A stretch of 64,000 nucleotides of DNA from Candidatus Manganitrophaceae bacterium (GTDB taxonomy: Bacteria; Nitrospirota; Nitrospiria; SBBL01; Manganitrophaceae), in contig JACQEZ010000016.1 in NCBI GenBank assembly GCA_016200325.1, positions 124,001-188,000 of the forward strand, written 5' to 3'. The notes beneath the pieces were generated by a model. That model was not told where the DNA came from. It was given only the letters and a program-made list of their open reading frames with translations, and made no database searches. The translations under genes were made by a program, and so were the position numbers. Position 1 is the first letter of the stretch. The number at the start of each line of letters is the position of its first letter. Below, piece by piece: positions 41,520 through 49,451 of the stretch.

Positions 41520-41525
41520 ATTATA
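41520..41525 (-). promoter_or_regulatory. Possible -10 element ahead of pilC
   Basis: Minus-strand TATAAT sits about 45 bases before the pilC start in the 229-base gap 41479-41707. No good -35 partner is visible. The rest of the gap is AT-rich and shows no gene or terminator. Confidence 0.35.
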
Positions 41526-41707
41526 TAAGAGAATAGAGAAAAGCCCAGCAAAGTCATCTGGTTATAGCAGAACCATTGGACTAAACATACCTCAGAAAAA
41601 TATTCTTGTGTAGAAGATCACCTTATATCGGGCCATTTTTCGTCAGGAAAGACTCTTGGAGAGTATGAGTAATCGAGGAACATTGGAGATATACTAGGCT
41701 GGAATTC

Positions 41708-43426
41708 TCAGGTAAGTTCACCGTCAACTTCCTGCGTGACGCGGAGGACCTCTTCGATTGTAGTGATCCCTTGGATTGCTTTTAAAAGCCCTTCATTCCG
41801 AAGTGATTTCAATTTCATTCCAGCATGGCGGCGGATCTCGCTTGACGAAGCGCGGCTGACGATTAGCTGTCTGATTGCCTCGTCGGCCACCAGCAATTCA
41901 TGAATACCGATGCGGCCCGAATAACCGGTCCCCCGGCACTCCAGGCACCCTTCTCCCCTGATGAATGTGATTGGACCGTTCTCTTTAATGAGATCGGCCA
42001 AACCGAGGTCGGCCATGAGGGCAGGGGTGGCGGGGTAAGCGCTCTTGCACTGTTTGCAGACCTTGCGGATCAACCGCTGAGCGACGACGCCAAGAAGCGA
42101 GGATGCAACCAAGAACGGCTCGACACCCATGTCAATGAGCCGGGCGATGGCACCGGAGGCGTCGTTGGTATGAAGTGTCGACAAAACCAGGTGTCCTGTA
42201 AGCGCCGCTTGAATGGCGATGATCGCCGTCTCTCGGTCGCGGATCTCACCGACCATGATAATGTCTGGATCTTGTCTTAAAATGGATCGAAGCCCATTTG
42301 CAAAAGTAACCCCGATTTTGTTGTTGACCTGCATTTGATTCACTAGTTTGATCTGATACTCCACCGGATCTTCAATCGTCACGATATTTTTCTCCACCGA
42401 GCTCAGCTGCTTTAAGGCCGAATAAATGGTGGTCGTCTTACCGCTTCCGGTTGGGCCGGTGACCAGTACCAGACCGTATGGTCGGTGGATCAGCTTCTCG
42501 AATGTCTGAAGGATTTCGGGTGAAAAACCAAGATCAAGGAGGGAAAGATCCAGATTGGACTTGTCGAGCAACCGCATAACGATCTTCTCGCCGAAGAGCG
42601 TCGGGAGGGTCGATAGACGGAGATCAATGTCATGATCTCCCACCTTTATTTGAAATCGCCCGTCTTGGGGAATCCGCTTCTCCGCAATATCAACATCAGC
42701 CATGATCTTGATGCGGGAAGCAATACCCAGTTGCAAGTTTCGAGGGGCCGTCATCACCTCCCGCAGCAGGCCGTCCCGCCGGAACCGGATCCGGAGTGCA
42801 TCCGCATCCGGCTCGATATGGATATCGCTTGCCCCTTCTTTTACTGCCTGCATAATCATGGTGTTGACGAATTTGACAACCGGCGTATCTTCGGCCAGCT
42901 TGGAGAGTTCCAAAACAGTCTCTCCGTCCTCTACGCCAAACCCCTGGCGATCGGCTTCGCGGACGGCTTCCTCCATAGAGGAAGTTCCCGAATAGTTCCG
43001 CTCAATCGCCTTCATCACCTCCGATTCTTTACTCATCACCGGCTCGATTTCGCAACCGGTAATCCGCTTCACATCATCGATTGCGAAGACATTCAGTGGA
43101 TCGGACATGGCAAGGACGAGGACCGATCCCTTCTTATGCAAAGGAACCACTTGATGACGCCGGGCAATCATCTCGGGCACCAGCTGAATCACCCCGGGTT
43201 CGATGATGATCCCGGCCAGACCGACATACTGAATTCCCATCTGCCTTCCGAGGACTTTGATGATGTCATCCTCGGTGACCAAGCCGAGCGTCTTTAAGAC
43301 CATGCCGATTCTGCCGCCGTGCGCTTTCTGCTCGGCGAGCGCCCGCTTGAGCTGCTCCGATGAGAGAAGGCCCTCGGCGATCAACATCTCTCCGAGCATC
43401 TTTCGTTTTTGTTGGGGTTGCGGCAT
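41708..43426 (-). CDS. pilB: Type IV pilus extension ATPase PilB (MshE type)
   Basis: The 572-residue motor has two N-terminal MshEN/GspE-N units (about 8-150; RKMLGEMLIAEGLLSSEQLKRALAEQ), Walker A GPTGSGKTTTIYS, the Asp box TIEDPVEYQ, Walker B DIIMVGEIRDRETA and the tetracysteine zinc site CKQC...CLEC. MshEN units in relatives bind c-di-GMP. I chose ATG 43426 because its own promoter covers the longer start at 43462. No PilT is present in the window. Confidence 0.95.
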   Translation of the reverse strand: MPQPQQKRKMLGEMLIAEGLLSSEQLKRALAEQKAHGGRIGMVLKTLGLVTEDDIIKVLGRQMGIQYVGLAGIIIEPGVIQLVPEMIARRHQVVPLHKKGSVLVLAMSDPLNVFAIDDVKRITGCEIEPVMSKESEVMKAIERNYSGTSSMEEAVREADRQGFGVEDGETVLELSKLAEDTPVVKFVNTMIMQAVKEGASDIHIEPDADALRIRFRRDGLLREVMTAPRNLQLGIASRIKIMADVDIAEKRIPQDGRFQIKVGDHDIDLRLSTLPTLFGEKIVMRLLDKSNLDLSLLDLGFSPEILQTFEKLIHRPYGLVLVTGPTGSGKTTTIYSALKQLSSVEKNIVTIEDPVEYQIKLVNQMQVNNKIGVTFANGLRSILRQDPDIIMVGEIRDRETAIIAIQAALTGHLVLSTLHTNDASGAIARLIDMGVEPFLVASSLLGVVAQRLIRKVCKQCKSAYPATPALMADLGLADLIKENGPITFIRGEGCLECRGTGYSGRIGIHELLVADEAIRQLIVSRASSSEIRRHAGMKLKSLRNEGLLKAIQGITTIEEVLRVTQEVDGELT

Positions 43427-43461
43427 AATCCCTATCCAGGATGGAACCAGACGTCGAGCCA

Positions 43462-43489
43462 ACTATAACAGCCATCGATGATTTGTCAA
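43462..43489 (-). promoter_or_regulatory. Promoter of pilB and the pil block
   Basis: Minus-strand TTGACA (43489-43484), a 16-base spacer and TATAGT (43467-43462, preceded by TGT) form a strong sigma70 promoter. The predicted start near 43455 lies 29 nt before the pilB ATG. Confidence 0.7.
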
Positions 43490-43583
43490 GAAAATGGAGG
43501 AATAAGGCGGCCAAATTGATTTTTCAGCGGGGCTATGTTAGATTCCGGAATGCCCGAGCATCGGGCCGGTTGAAAGGTCTGCG

Positions 43584-43760
43584 ATGGGAAAATTTTTTTA
43601 TTATCTTGGAAGATTGATTCAGGCGACCGGACTTCTATTAATCTTAAATGTCCTAATCGTCTCTGCCCTCCAAAACGGCAGCATGGGGTTTCTTTTTAAG
43701 TTTACCTTGCTGGGTATGGGGATCTTTATGGTCGGATGGTTTATACAGCAGTACGCCTGA
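43584..43760 (+). CDS. Small two-helix membrane protein
   Basis: The 58-codon frame starts at ATG 43584 behind GAAAGG (5-base spacing). The product MGKFFYYLGRLIQATG continues with two hydrophobic segments (about 17-28 and 34-53, GFLFKFTLLGMGIFMVGWFI) and ends IQQYA. Its stop overlaps by 20 bases the 3' end of the convergent flavoprotein gene. A short GCCCGA/TCGGGC hairpin lies in its leader. I do not recognise a family. Codon structure and ribosome site make it likely real. Confidence 0.6.
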   Translation: MGKFFYYLGRLIQATGLLLILNVLIVSALQNGSMGFLFKFTLLGMGIFMVGWFIQQYA

Positions 43761-44874
43761 ACGGAATCCATTTTTGGAGAAAGGCCCACTTCACCTCCCT
43801 CCAAAAGTCGCAATAAGTCCGCTTGCCCCGTAAGACGTCCAGATAGAGTTCCATCGCGGCCGGATGGCGCCGCGTCATTTCTAAAAAGAGAGCGGGAAAG
43901 GTGTAAACCCACTTCGCCAAAAAACCGGCCACCCTAAAATCAGGATAAAAGGCCTCCCGAAATTCTTCATCATACGATTCGGTTTTTTTACTCCCCGTGA
44001 AGGATGCACTGATTGCTTTGGCAGCCATCTGTCCACTCCGGATCGCATAAAAAATGCCCTCTCCAAAGAGGGGATCGACCAGCCCCGCGGCATCTCCAAC
44101 CAGGAGAACCCTTCCTCTTACCAGCGAAGGAACCGGCTGCTGATGAATGGGGATCGTGCAGCCTTTAGGGAAAGTCTGCTGTGCCTCCGAAAGGAGTGCT
44201 TGCCTTTCAATAAAATCAAGGTAGAGGCGATGCGGTCTCTGAACCTTCCCCCGGAAATCGGCAACGCCCACGGCCGCACCCGACTCTTTTGGAAAAACCC
44301 AGCCATATCCCCTGGGGACGGTTAAATCAATCCAGACCGTCTCTTCTTTGGTTCGGAGAGGAATTTCCGCTTCCAGGGAGAAGGCACGGCGTTGGATCCA
44401 AGCGGGATAGACTTTCTGGGCCACACGGCTCCCTGCACCGTCGGCGGCGACTAAAAATGAAGCGGTCTCCCGGCCTGCGCGGCTTTGCACCTCGACTCCT
44501 TCGGGGGTCTCGCGCCAATCCTCCATCGGACAGCTCTCCCGGATTTCCGCCCCCGCCTCTCTCGCCTTGTCGACCAGGTAAGCATCAAACCGGGAACGCG
44601 CCACCAAGTAGGCAACAGGGGTAGCCGATGAAAAGACAGCTTCTTTTTTCTTGAAGCGGAAGGAGAGGTGGAGAATGTTTCGCTCAATGACCTCTTTTAC
44701 ATCTTCATCGAGATAGCGGAGAAGTCGTGCGGAGAGTCCTCCGCCGCATGATTTGTGCCGCGGATGTTTTGCTTTCTCCAATACCAAGACTGACCGTCCC
44801 GACCGTGCCAAGGCAGCTGCAGCCGCGGAACCGGCCGGACCGGAACCAACGATGATGATATCGTAATGTTGCAA
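43741..44874 (-). CDS. Geranylgeranyl-reductase-family FAD-dependent oxidoreductase
   Basis: The 377-residue flavoprotein has the FAD dinucleotide motif IIVGSGPAGSAAAAALARSGRSVLVLEK (residues 5-32), the family motif KSCGGGLSARLL, the VAADGAGSRVA segment and the second FAD motif VLLVGDAAGLVDPLFGEGIFYAI. Relatives reduce polyprenyl chains of lipids or pigments; the substrate here is unknown. It is the last gene of the series running down from ccmA and follows the HtrA gene by 38 bases. Confidence 0.88.
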   Translation of the reverse strand: MQHYDIIIVGSGPAGSAAAAALARSGRSVLVLEKAKHPRHKSCGGGLSARLLRYLDEDVKEVIERNILHLSFRFKKKEAVFSSATPVAYLVARSRFDAYLVDKAREAGAEIRESCPMEDWRETPEGVEVQSRAGRETASFLVAADGAGSRVAQKVYPAWIQRRAFSLEAEIPLRTKEETVWIDLTVPRGYGWVFPKESGAAVGVADFRGKVQRPHRLYLDFIERQALLSEAQQTFPKGCTIPIHQQPVPSLVRGRVLLVGDAAGLVDPLFGEGIFYAIRSGQMAAKAISASFTGSKKTESYDEEFREAFYPDFRVAGFLAKWVYTFPALFLEMTRRHPAAMELYLDVLRGKRTYCDFWREVKWAFLQKWIPFRRTAV

Positions 44875-44912
44875 AGCGTTTTCTCCAGAAATCGCCTCGG
44901 AAAGAGGAGCGA

Positions 44913-45965
44913 TTACTCATCTTTCAACTGCTGAATCTTGACCCGCAGCTGAAACGCCGCGCCGTCACGGATCACCCGCATAGCAACCGTCTTACCGACC
45001 GGAGTTTCCGCAACAAGGGTCGGCAGATCATGCATCTGGCTCACTTTTTTCCCGTCGTATTCGGTAATGACATCTCCCCGCAAGACGCCGGCCTGCTCGG
45101 CAGGACTCTGCTTCATCACTTCCGAGACCAAGGCGCCCTGATCATCTTTTAATCTAAAAGCTTTCGCAAGGTCGGTTGTCAGCTGCTGAATCATCACTCC
45201 CAGCCAGCCACGGGTAACCGCTCCTTCACTCTGCAGGGCGGGCAGAATTTTTCGGACCATATTGATCGGAATGGCAAAGCCGATCCCCTGTGTCGAAGCA
45301 TTCAAGGCCGTGTTGATCCCGATCACCTCTCCCCGGATATTGAAGAGGGGGCCGCCAGAATTTCCGATATTGATTGCTGCGTCGGTCTGAATAAAGCTGT
45401 CATAGGGGCCGGTACCGAGCGCGCGGCCGACTCCGCTCACCACCCCGACTGTGACCATCTCTTCGATACCGAATGGATTTCCGAGGGCGACCACCCACTC
45501 TCCGATTTCCATCTGATCGGAATTGCCCAGGGTCACCGAAAAGAAAGGAGCGTTCCCCTCAATCTGAAGCAGCGCCACATCGATCTTTGGATCTTTTCCG
45601 ATAATTCGCACCGGGAATTCGCGCTGATCGGCGGTGCGGATCAGGATCCCTTCGGCCAAATGGTTCGAAGGAGCAATGACGTGATAATTGGTGAGAATGA
45701 GACCTGAGGAATCGATGAGAAAACCGGTTCCGAGGCTTCCCTCTCGAACCTCGGGCTTCAATCGGTTGCCGGGAAGAGAGAAGAAGTCTTTGAGCGGCCC
45801 CCCCCCTTCTTTCGCAAAACGAGACGATCGGATGCTGACGATCGCCGCCCGCTCGGTTTTAACCAGCTCCGCAAAGGTATAGTTCCGCGGAGACTCCTCT
45901 GCATAAACTGAAAAGGCCAAGAAAGAAGAAAGGGAGAGAAACATGAGAAAAAGACAGCGCCACAT
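44913..45965 (-). CDS. HtrA/DegP-like periplasmic serine protease
   Basis: The 350-residue protease has a signal peptide (1-22, cut near VYA-EE) and a trypsin-like domain with the triad H95 (TNYHVI), D129 (KIDVALLQ) and S203 (GNSGGPL). One PDZ domain covers about 250-345. The single PDZ matches DegS/HhoB-like forms. ATG 45965 is preceded by GGAAGG and gives the signal peptide; the longer frame upstream lacks any conserved character and overlaps ccdA. It probably serves envelope quality control. Confidence 0.93.
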   Translation of the reverse strand: MWRCLFLMFLSLSSFLAFSVYAEESPRNYTFAELVKTERAAIVSIRSSRFAKEGGGPLKDFFSLPGNRLKPEVREGSLGTGFLIDSSGLILTNYHVIAPSNHLAEGILIRTADQREFPVRIIGKDPKIDVALLQIEGNAPFFSVTLGNSDQMEIGEWVVALGNPFGIEEMVTVGVVSGVGRALGTGPYDSFIQTDAAINIGNSGGPLFNIRGEVIGINTALNASTQGIGFAIPINMVRKILPALQSEGAVTRGWLGVMIQQLTTDLAKAFRLKDDQGALVSEVMKQSPAEQAGVLRGDVITEYDGKKVSQMHDLPTLVAETPVGKTVAMRVIRDGAAFQLRVKIQQLKDE

Positions 45966-45997
45966 GTACCGACCCTTCCAGAGAAAAAGAGGAGCGT

Positions 45998-46741
45998 TTA
46001 CTGTCCGATCGACCAGCCGATGCCGATCTGGGAGAAAAATGAGGTTAAGCGGGTCAAGGAGTTCGTGAAGATAAGGAAGCCGACGGCCACCAGAAAGACC
46101 CCGCTGGTTGCGGAGATCCACCGCATATACCGGGCTGTTTTCTTAAAATAAGCGAGAAAAGATTGAACACCGAGGGAAGAGAGAAACAACGGAAGACCGA
46201 GTCCGAATGAATAGGCCGTCAGTAAGAGAATCCCGGTCGCAACCGAGCCGGAGGCGCTCGCATAGAGAAGAATCGATCCAAGGATCGGACCGACGCAGGG
46301 GGTCCAGCCGGCGCCGAAAGCCATTCCGACTAAGAAAGAACCGAGATAGCCGGCCGGTTTGCTTTGGAAGTGAAACCGGGCATCCCGCATCAGAAGGGCC
46401 GGTTTGATCAGCCCCATAATATAAAGTCCGAAGAAAATAATCAGCAGACCGCCGATCTGTCGAATGGCCGACTGATAGATCAGGAAAAACCGTCCGATGA
46501 GTGTCGCGGAAGCGCCGAGAAGGATGAAGATAAAAGAAAACCCCCCGATGAACATCAAGGAATTCTTGATCGCCACTTCCCGTGCCCGCGATTTCCCTTC
46601 CGAAGCGGTCAGCTCCTCCAGGGAAAGCCCTGTGATGTAGGAAATGTAGGAGGGAATCACCGGCAACACACAAGGGGAGACAAACGAGAGGAGCCCCGCC
46701 GAAAAGGCAATAAAGAGTGAGATATTCTCCGCTCCCTGCAT
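45998..46741 (-). CDS. ccdA: CcdA-type thiol-disulfide membrane transporter
   Basis: The 247-residue, six-helix protein moves reducing power from cytoplasmic thioredoxin to the periplasm. The two redox cysteines are in FVSPCVLPVIPSYISYITG (about residue 23) and GAGWTPCVGPILGS. It sits next to a TlpA-like lipoprotein and the ccm operon, so it likely keeps apocytochrome and CcmG/CcmH cysteines reduced. Confidence 0.94.
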   Translation of the reverse strand: MQGAENISLFIAFSAGLLSFVSPCVLPVIPSYISYITGLSLEELTASEGKSRAREVAIKNSLMFIGGFSFIFILLGASATLIGRFFLIYQSAIRQIGGLLIIFFGLYIMGLIKPALLMRDARFHFQSKPAGYLGSFLVGMAFGAGWTPCVGPILGSILLYASASGSVATGILLLTAYSFGLGLPLFLSSLGVQSFLAYFKKTARYMRWISATSGVFLVAVGFLIFTNSLTRLTSFFSQIGIGWSIGQ

Positions 46742-46774
46742 TTTTATACCCTTAACAGTGGATCTTCATAAGAA

Positions 46775-47326
46775 CTAACTCTTCACCTGAATAAGCTTTT
46801 CGATCACGCTCCGGCTCTCTTTACTGTTCCAATCTTTCGCGCCGAGGAACCGATCCGCCACAACCCCCTTCCGGTCGATGAGGATGCTGGTCGGAACAAC
46901 ACGGACCTGAAATCGATCATTGATCTCAAACTCATTGTCCATTAATACCGGAAATGTAAAACCGAAATCTTCCACAAAGAGCCGGACCGGCGGCTCACCC
47001 ATTGTGTCGATCGACACGGCCAAAATTTCAAAATCATTCCGGGGGTAGCTTCGATAGAGCGCCTCCATCGACGGCATCTCCATCTTGCACGGACCGCACC
47101 AAGTCGCCCAGAAGTTAATCAGAACGACCTTGCCCCGGTACTGCGAGAGCGAGGCCGATCCTCCACGGAGATTCTTCGTCATAAAATCGGGGGCGAGCAG
47201 TCCGACATCGACACCGGTTTCCAGCGCGAGGGGACGCTTCCCCTCTCCGCCCTCCTTCCTCGAACAGGCAATCGATAAGGAGAGAAAGAGGAAGACCGCC
47301 AGCGCTCTCTTGATCGGACCGATCAT
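46775..47326 (-). CDS. TlpA/ResA-like thioredoxin-fold lipoprotein
   Basis: The 183-residue periplasmic protein has a lipobox (LSIAC, lipidated C21) and a redox motif WCGPC (C77-C80) in NFWATWCGPCKMEMPSM. The AhpC/TSA-like thioredoxin domain with VVPTSILIDRKG has the cis-proline at VVP. It is a second reductant besides CcmG in the same gene series, and the likely partner of CcdA, which lies 33 bases downstream. Confidence 0.92.
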   Translation of the reverse strand: MIGPIKRALAVFLFLSLSIACSRKEGGEGKRPLALETGVDVGLLAPDFMTKNLRGGSASLSQYRGKVVLINFWATWCGPCKMEMPSMEALYRSYPRNDFEILAVSIDTMGEPPVRLFVEDFGFTFPVLMDNEFEINDRFQVRVVPTSILIDRKGVVADRFLGAKDWNSKESRSVIEKLIQVKS

Positions 47327-47388
47327 TCGTATGTAATGTCCTTATTCCGGGCCTGAAGAGGGCGTTCCCTTTTTGCCTCGTCCCCTCT

Positions 47389-47394
47389 ATTATA
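47389..47394 (-). promoter_or_regulatory. Possible -10 element before the TlpA-like gene
   Basis: Minus-strand TATAAT in the 107-base gap after ccmI, about 65 bases before the ATG. No convincing -35 is seen; it may allow the tlpA-like, ccdA and htrA genes to be expressed separately from ccm. Confidence 0.35.
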
Positions 47395-47404
47395 TCGAAT
47401 CAAA

Positions 47405-47450
47405 GGGCACCGCTCCGCCGAACAGGCATCCCACTAGAATAAAGGTGCCC
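47405..47450 (-). terminator. Possible terminator at the end of ccmI
   Basis: The arms GGGCACC (47405-47411) and GGTGCCC (47444-47450) are perfect but enclose 32 bases. On the minus strand TTTGATT follows. The stem overlaps the last codons of ccmI. The long loop makes it a weak candidate. Confidence 0.35.
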
Positions 47451-48357
47451 GGCCTGAGCGGAGGCTCTGCAATGCCTGTTTAACGAAATCGGCGCTCTCC
47501 GTTCCGGGAGGAATATATTTATATGCCTCGGTCCATACTTCATCCGCCTCTTGGTACCGCTCCAAGTGAACCAACACCACCCCCTTTGCCCAGAGGATCG
47601 ATGCATCTTGTGGAACATTGATCAATGCTTTATCGAGATGGCTCAATGCTTCTTGATAGACCTCGCGATTGTTCGGATCGGCCGTCCGGATCAAAACCTC
47701 GGCAAGCCCATAATGGGCGGCATGGCTTCGCTCATCCAATTCAACCGCTTTGCGCCATGCTTTTTCCGCATCCGGCCACCGCTCAAGCGCCATATAGGAT
47801 CGACCTGCCATCAATTGGCCCTGGAGATCGTTTGGGTTTTTCTTTAGACGCTCTTCCAGCCGCGCCACCATTTCAACCGGATTGACCGGAGGCATGCCGG
47901 CTGCCGCTTCTCCAGCGGCAGCCACCTGTTGGCGCTCCAATTTCCACTGAACGAGCTGATGCATGCCGACCGCCCCTGCAACCACCGCCACACCCAGGAC
48001 ACCGATCCAGAGGGGCCCCGGGCCACCCGAAACCGGTTTAGACTTCTTTAATTTGGGTGGGACCAGACCAATCCCCGATAAAGCATCGAGACGATCGAGC
48101 ACCTGAGCCAGCCGGTGTTCATGCCCGAGCTTGAGACGGCCATACTCGGCCGCGGCCATTTTTGATCGGGCGAAATCAATTTCTAAATCCGAGAGGGTAT
48201 GCATAAGGCTCTCCTTCTCGATCTGGAGATCGACCCGTTCTTCATCCAAAGCCGCTTCGTCACCGACGATTAATGCCGCTCGCGATCGGCGCCATAGCGG
48301 ATAAAGCAGAACCAAGGTCACCGCCATCAACATCAACCCGGCGGAAAAAGGAAACAT
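47434..48357 (-). CDS. ccmI: Cytochrome c maturation TPR protein CcmI
   Basis: The 307-residue membrane protein has an N-terminal helix (3-21), a cytoplasmic leucine-zipper-like segment (DLQIEKESLMHTLSDLEIDFARSKM), a second helix (about 113-131) and a periplasmic TPR domain (about 150-300; GRSYMALERWPDAEKAWRKAVELD). It holds apocytochrome c for the heme ligation complex CcmFH. It is the last gene of the ccm operon. Confidence 0.9.
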   Translation of the reverse strand: MFPFSAGLMLMAVTLVLLYPLWRRSRAALIVGDEAALDEERVDLQIEKESLMHTLSDLEIDFARSKMAAAEYGRLKLGHEHRLAQVLDRLDALSGIGLVPPKLKKSKPVSGGPGPLWIGVLGVAVVAGAVGMHQLVQWKLERQQVAAAGEAAAGMPPVNPVEMVARLEERLKKNPNDLQGQLMAGRSYMALERWPDAEKAWRKAVELDERSHAAHYGLAEVLIRTADPNNREVYQEALSHLDKALINVPQDASILWAKGVVLVHLERYQEADEVWTEAYKYIPPGTESADFVKQALQSLRSGRAPLF

Positions 48358-48381
48358 AACCGACTCCTTTAGTAATTCAAG

Positions 48382-48864
48382 TTATTTGTCAGATTCGAAA
48401 GAGCGAAGCGCCTGCTCGACACGCTTTCTGCTGCGCTCATCGAGGGGGGAGAGATCCTCCGGCGGAGGAGGAGCAGTTTGCGCCACCCACTTCCGCAAGG
48501 TCCGGAACAAGAAGGTGCCACCGAGGATCAACAGCAGAAACGGCCCGCCCCAGAGGAGCCAGTTCATGCCGACAAACGTCCTCGGCTGCAGCAGAATGAA
48601 ATCGCCGTAACGGCTGACAAAATAAGCGCGGATCTCATCGGGCGATTGCCCCTGGACCAGCCGCTCCCGGATGATGTCTCGCATCTGAATGGCCAGCTCC
48701 GCATTCGACTCCCAGACCGACTCGGACTGGCAGACGGCACAGCGAAGGGTTTTCGCCACCTCTTTTACACGAACTTGGAGTTGATCATCCGTAAGCGTTT
48801 GGGCCGTTGAAAACGAGGAGAAAAGAATAAGGAGAACGGGAATGAGAATCCAATACTTTATCAT
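48382..48864 (-). CDS. ccmH: Cytochrome c maturation thiol oxidoreductase CcmH
   Basis: The 160-residue protein has a signal peptide (1-21) and the redox motif LRCAVCQSESVWESNAELA (C42-C45). A three-helix bundle follows (RDIIRERLVQGQSPDEIRAYFVSRYGDFILLQP), then a C-terminal membrane helix (about 105-124). It handles the CXXCH cysteines of apocytochromes. It overlaps ccmG by 4 bases. Confidence 0.95.
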   Translation of the reverse strand: MIKYWILIPVLLILFSSFSTAQTLTDDQLQVRVKEVAKTLRCAVCQSESVWESNAELAIQMRDIIRERLVQGQSPDEIRAYFVSRYGDFILLQPRTFVGMNWLLWGGPFLLLILGGTFLFRTLRKWVAQTAPPPPEDLSPLDERSRKRVEQALRSFESDK

Positions 48865-49451
48865 GATGCGGTTGCCGTTCCATTTAATAAAGGCTCGACC
48901 ATTTGCTCAATCAGGAAGGTATAGTTATCACCCATAATCGGCCCGATCAGTTTGTGCCGGATTACTCCGTTCTGATCGATCACGAAGGTCTCCGGGACGC
49001 CGTAGACGCCATAATCGATTGAGATCCTCCCCTTCGCATCCCGGATATGATTAAAATTATTGCCATGCTCCTGAAGATATTGGCGCGCCAGGTCTTCCTT
49101 GTCTTGATAATTGACGCCGAGCATCACAAAGTTTGGGTTCTGCGCAAAATGCTTTTGGACGGCAAGGAGATTTTGGTGCTCGAGCTTACACTCCTGGCAC
49201 CAGGAGGCCCAAAAATTGAGAACCACCACCTTCCCGCGAAATTGAGAGAGCGAGACCTCCTTCGGCTGATAGAGATCGGGCGCCGTGATCTCCGGCGCGG
49301 CGGTCCCGACCAGAACCGGCGGAATGTAAGATGGATTTCCCCAGAGCCCTTTATAAAAAAGGACAATCAAACCGAAAATGACAGCGAGCAGTACAACCTG
49401 CCAACTCCGAATGCCAACCGAGGGAGATTTGGTTTCAGCCATTTCCTTCAT
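48861..49451 (-). CDS. ccmG: Thioredoxin-like CcmG/DsbE protein
   Basis: The 196-residue membrane-anchored thioredoxin has a helix (about 17-33) and the motif WCQEC (C85-C88) in LNFWASWCQECKLEHQN, plus VYGVPETFVIDQNG with the cis-proline of the GVPET segment. ATG 49451 overlaps the ccmF stop (ATGA), giving coupled translation; longer starts lie inside ccmF. It reduces CcmH and apocytochromes. Confidence 0.94.
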   Translation of the reverse strand: MKEMAETKSPSVGIRSWQVVLLAVIFGLIVLFYKGLWGNPSYIPPVLVGTAAPEITAPDLYQPKEVSLSQFRGKVVVLNFWASWCQECKLEHQNLLAVQKHFAQNPNFVMLGVNYQDKEDLARQYLQEHGNNFNHIRDAKGRISIDYGVYGVPETFVIDQNGVIRHKLIGPIMGDNYTFLIEQMVEPLLNGTATAS

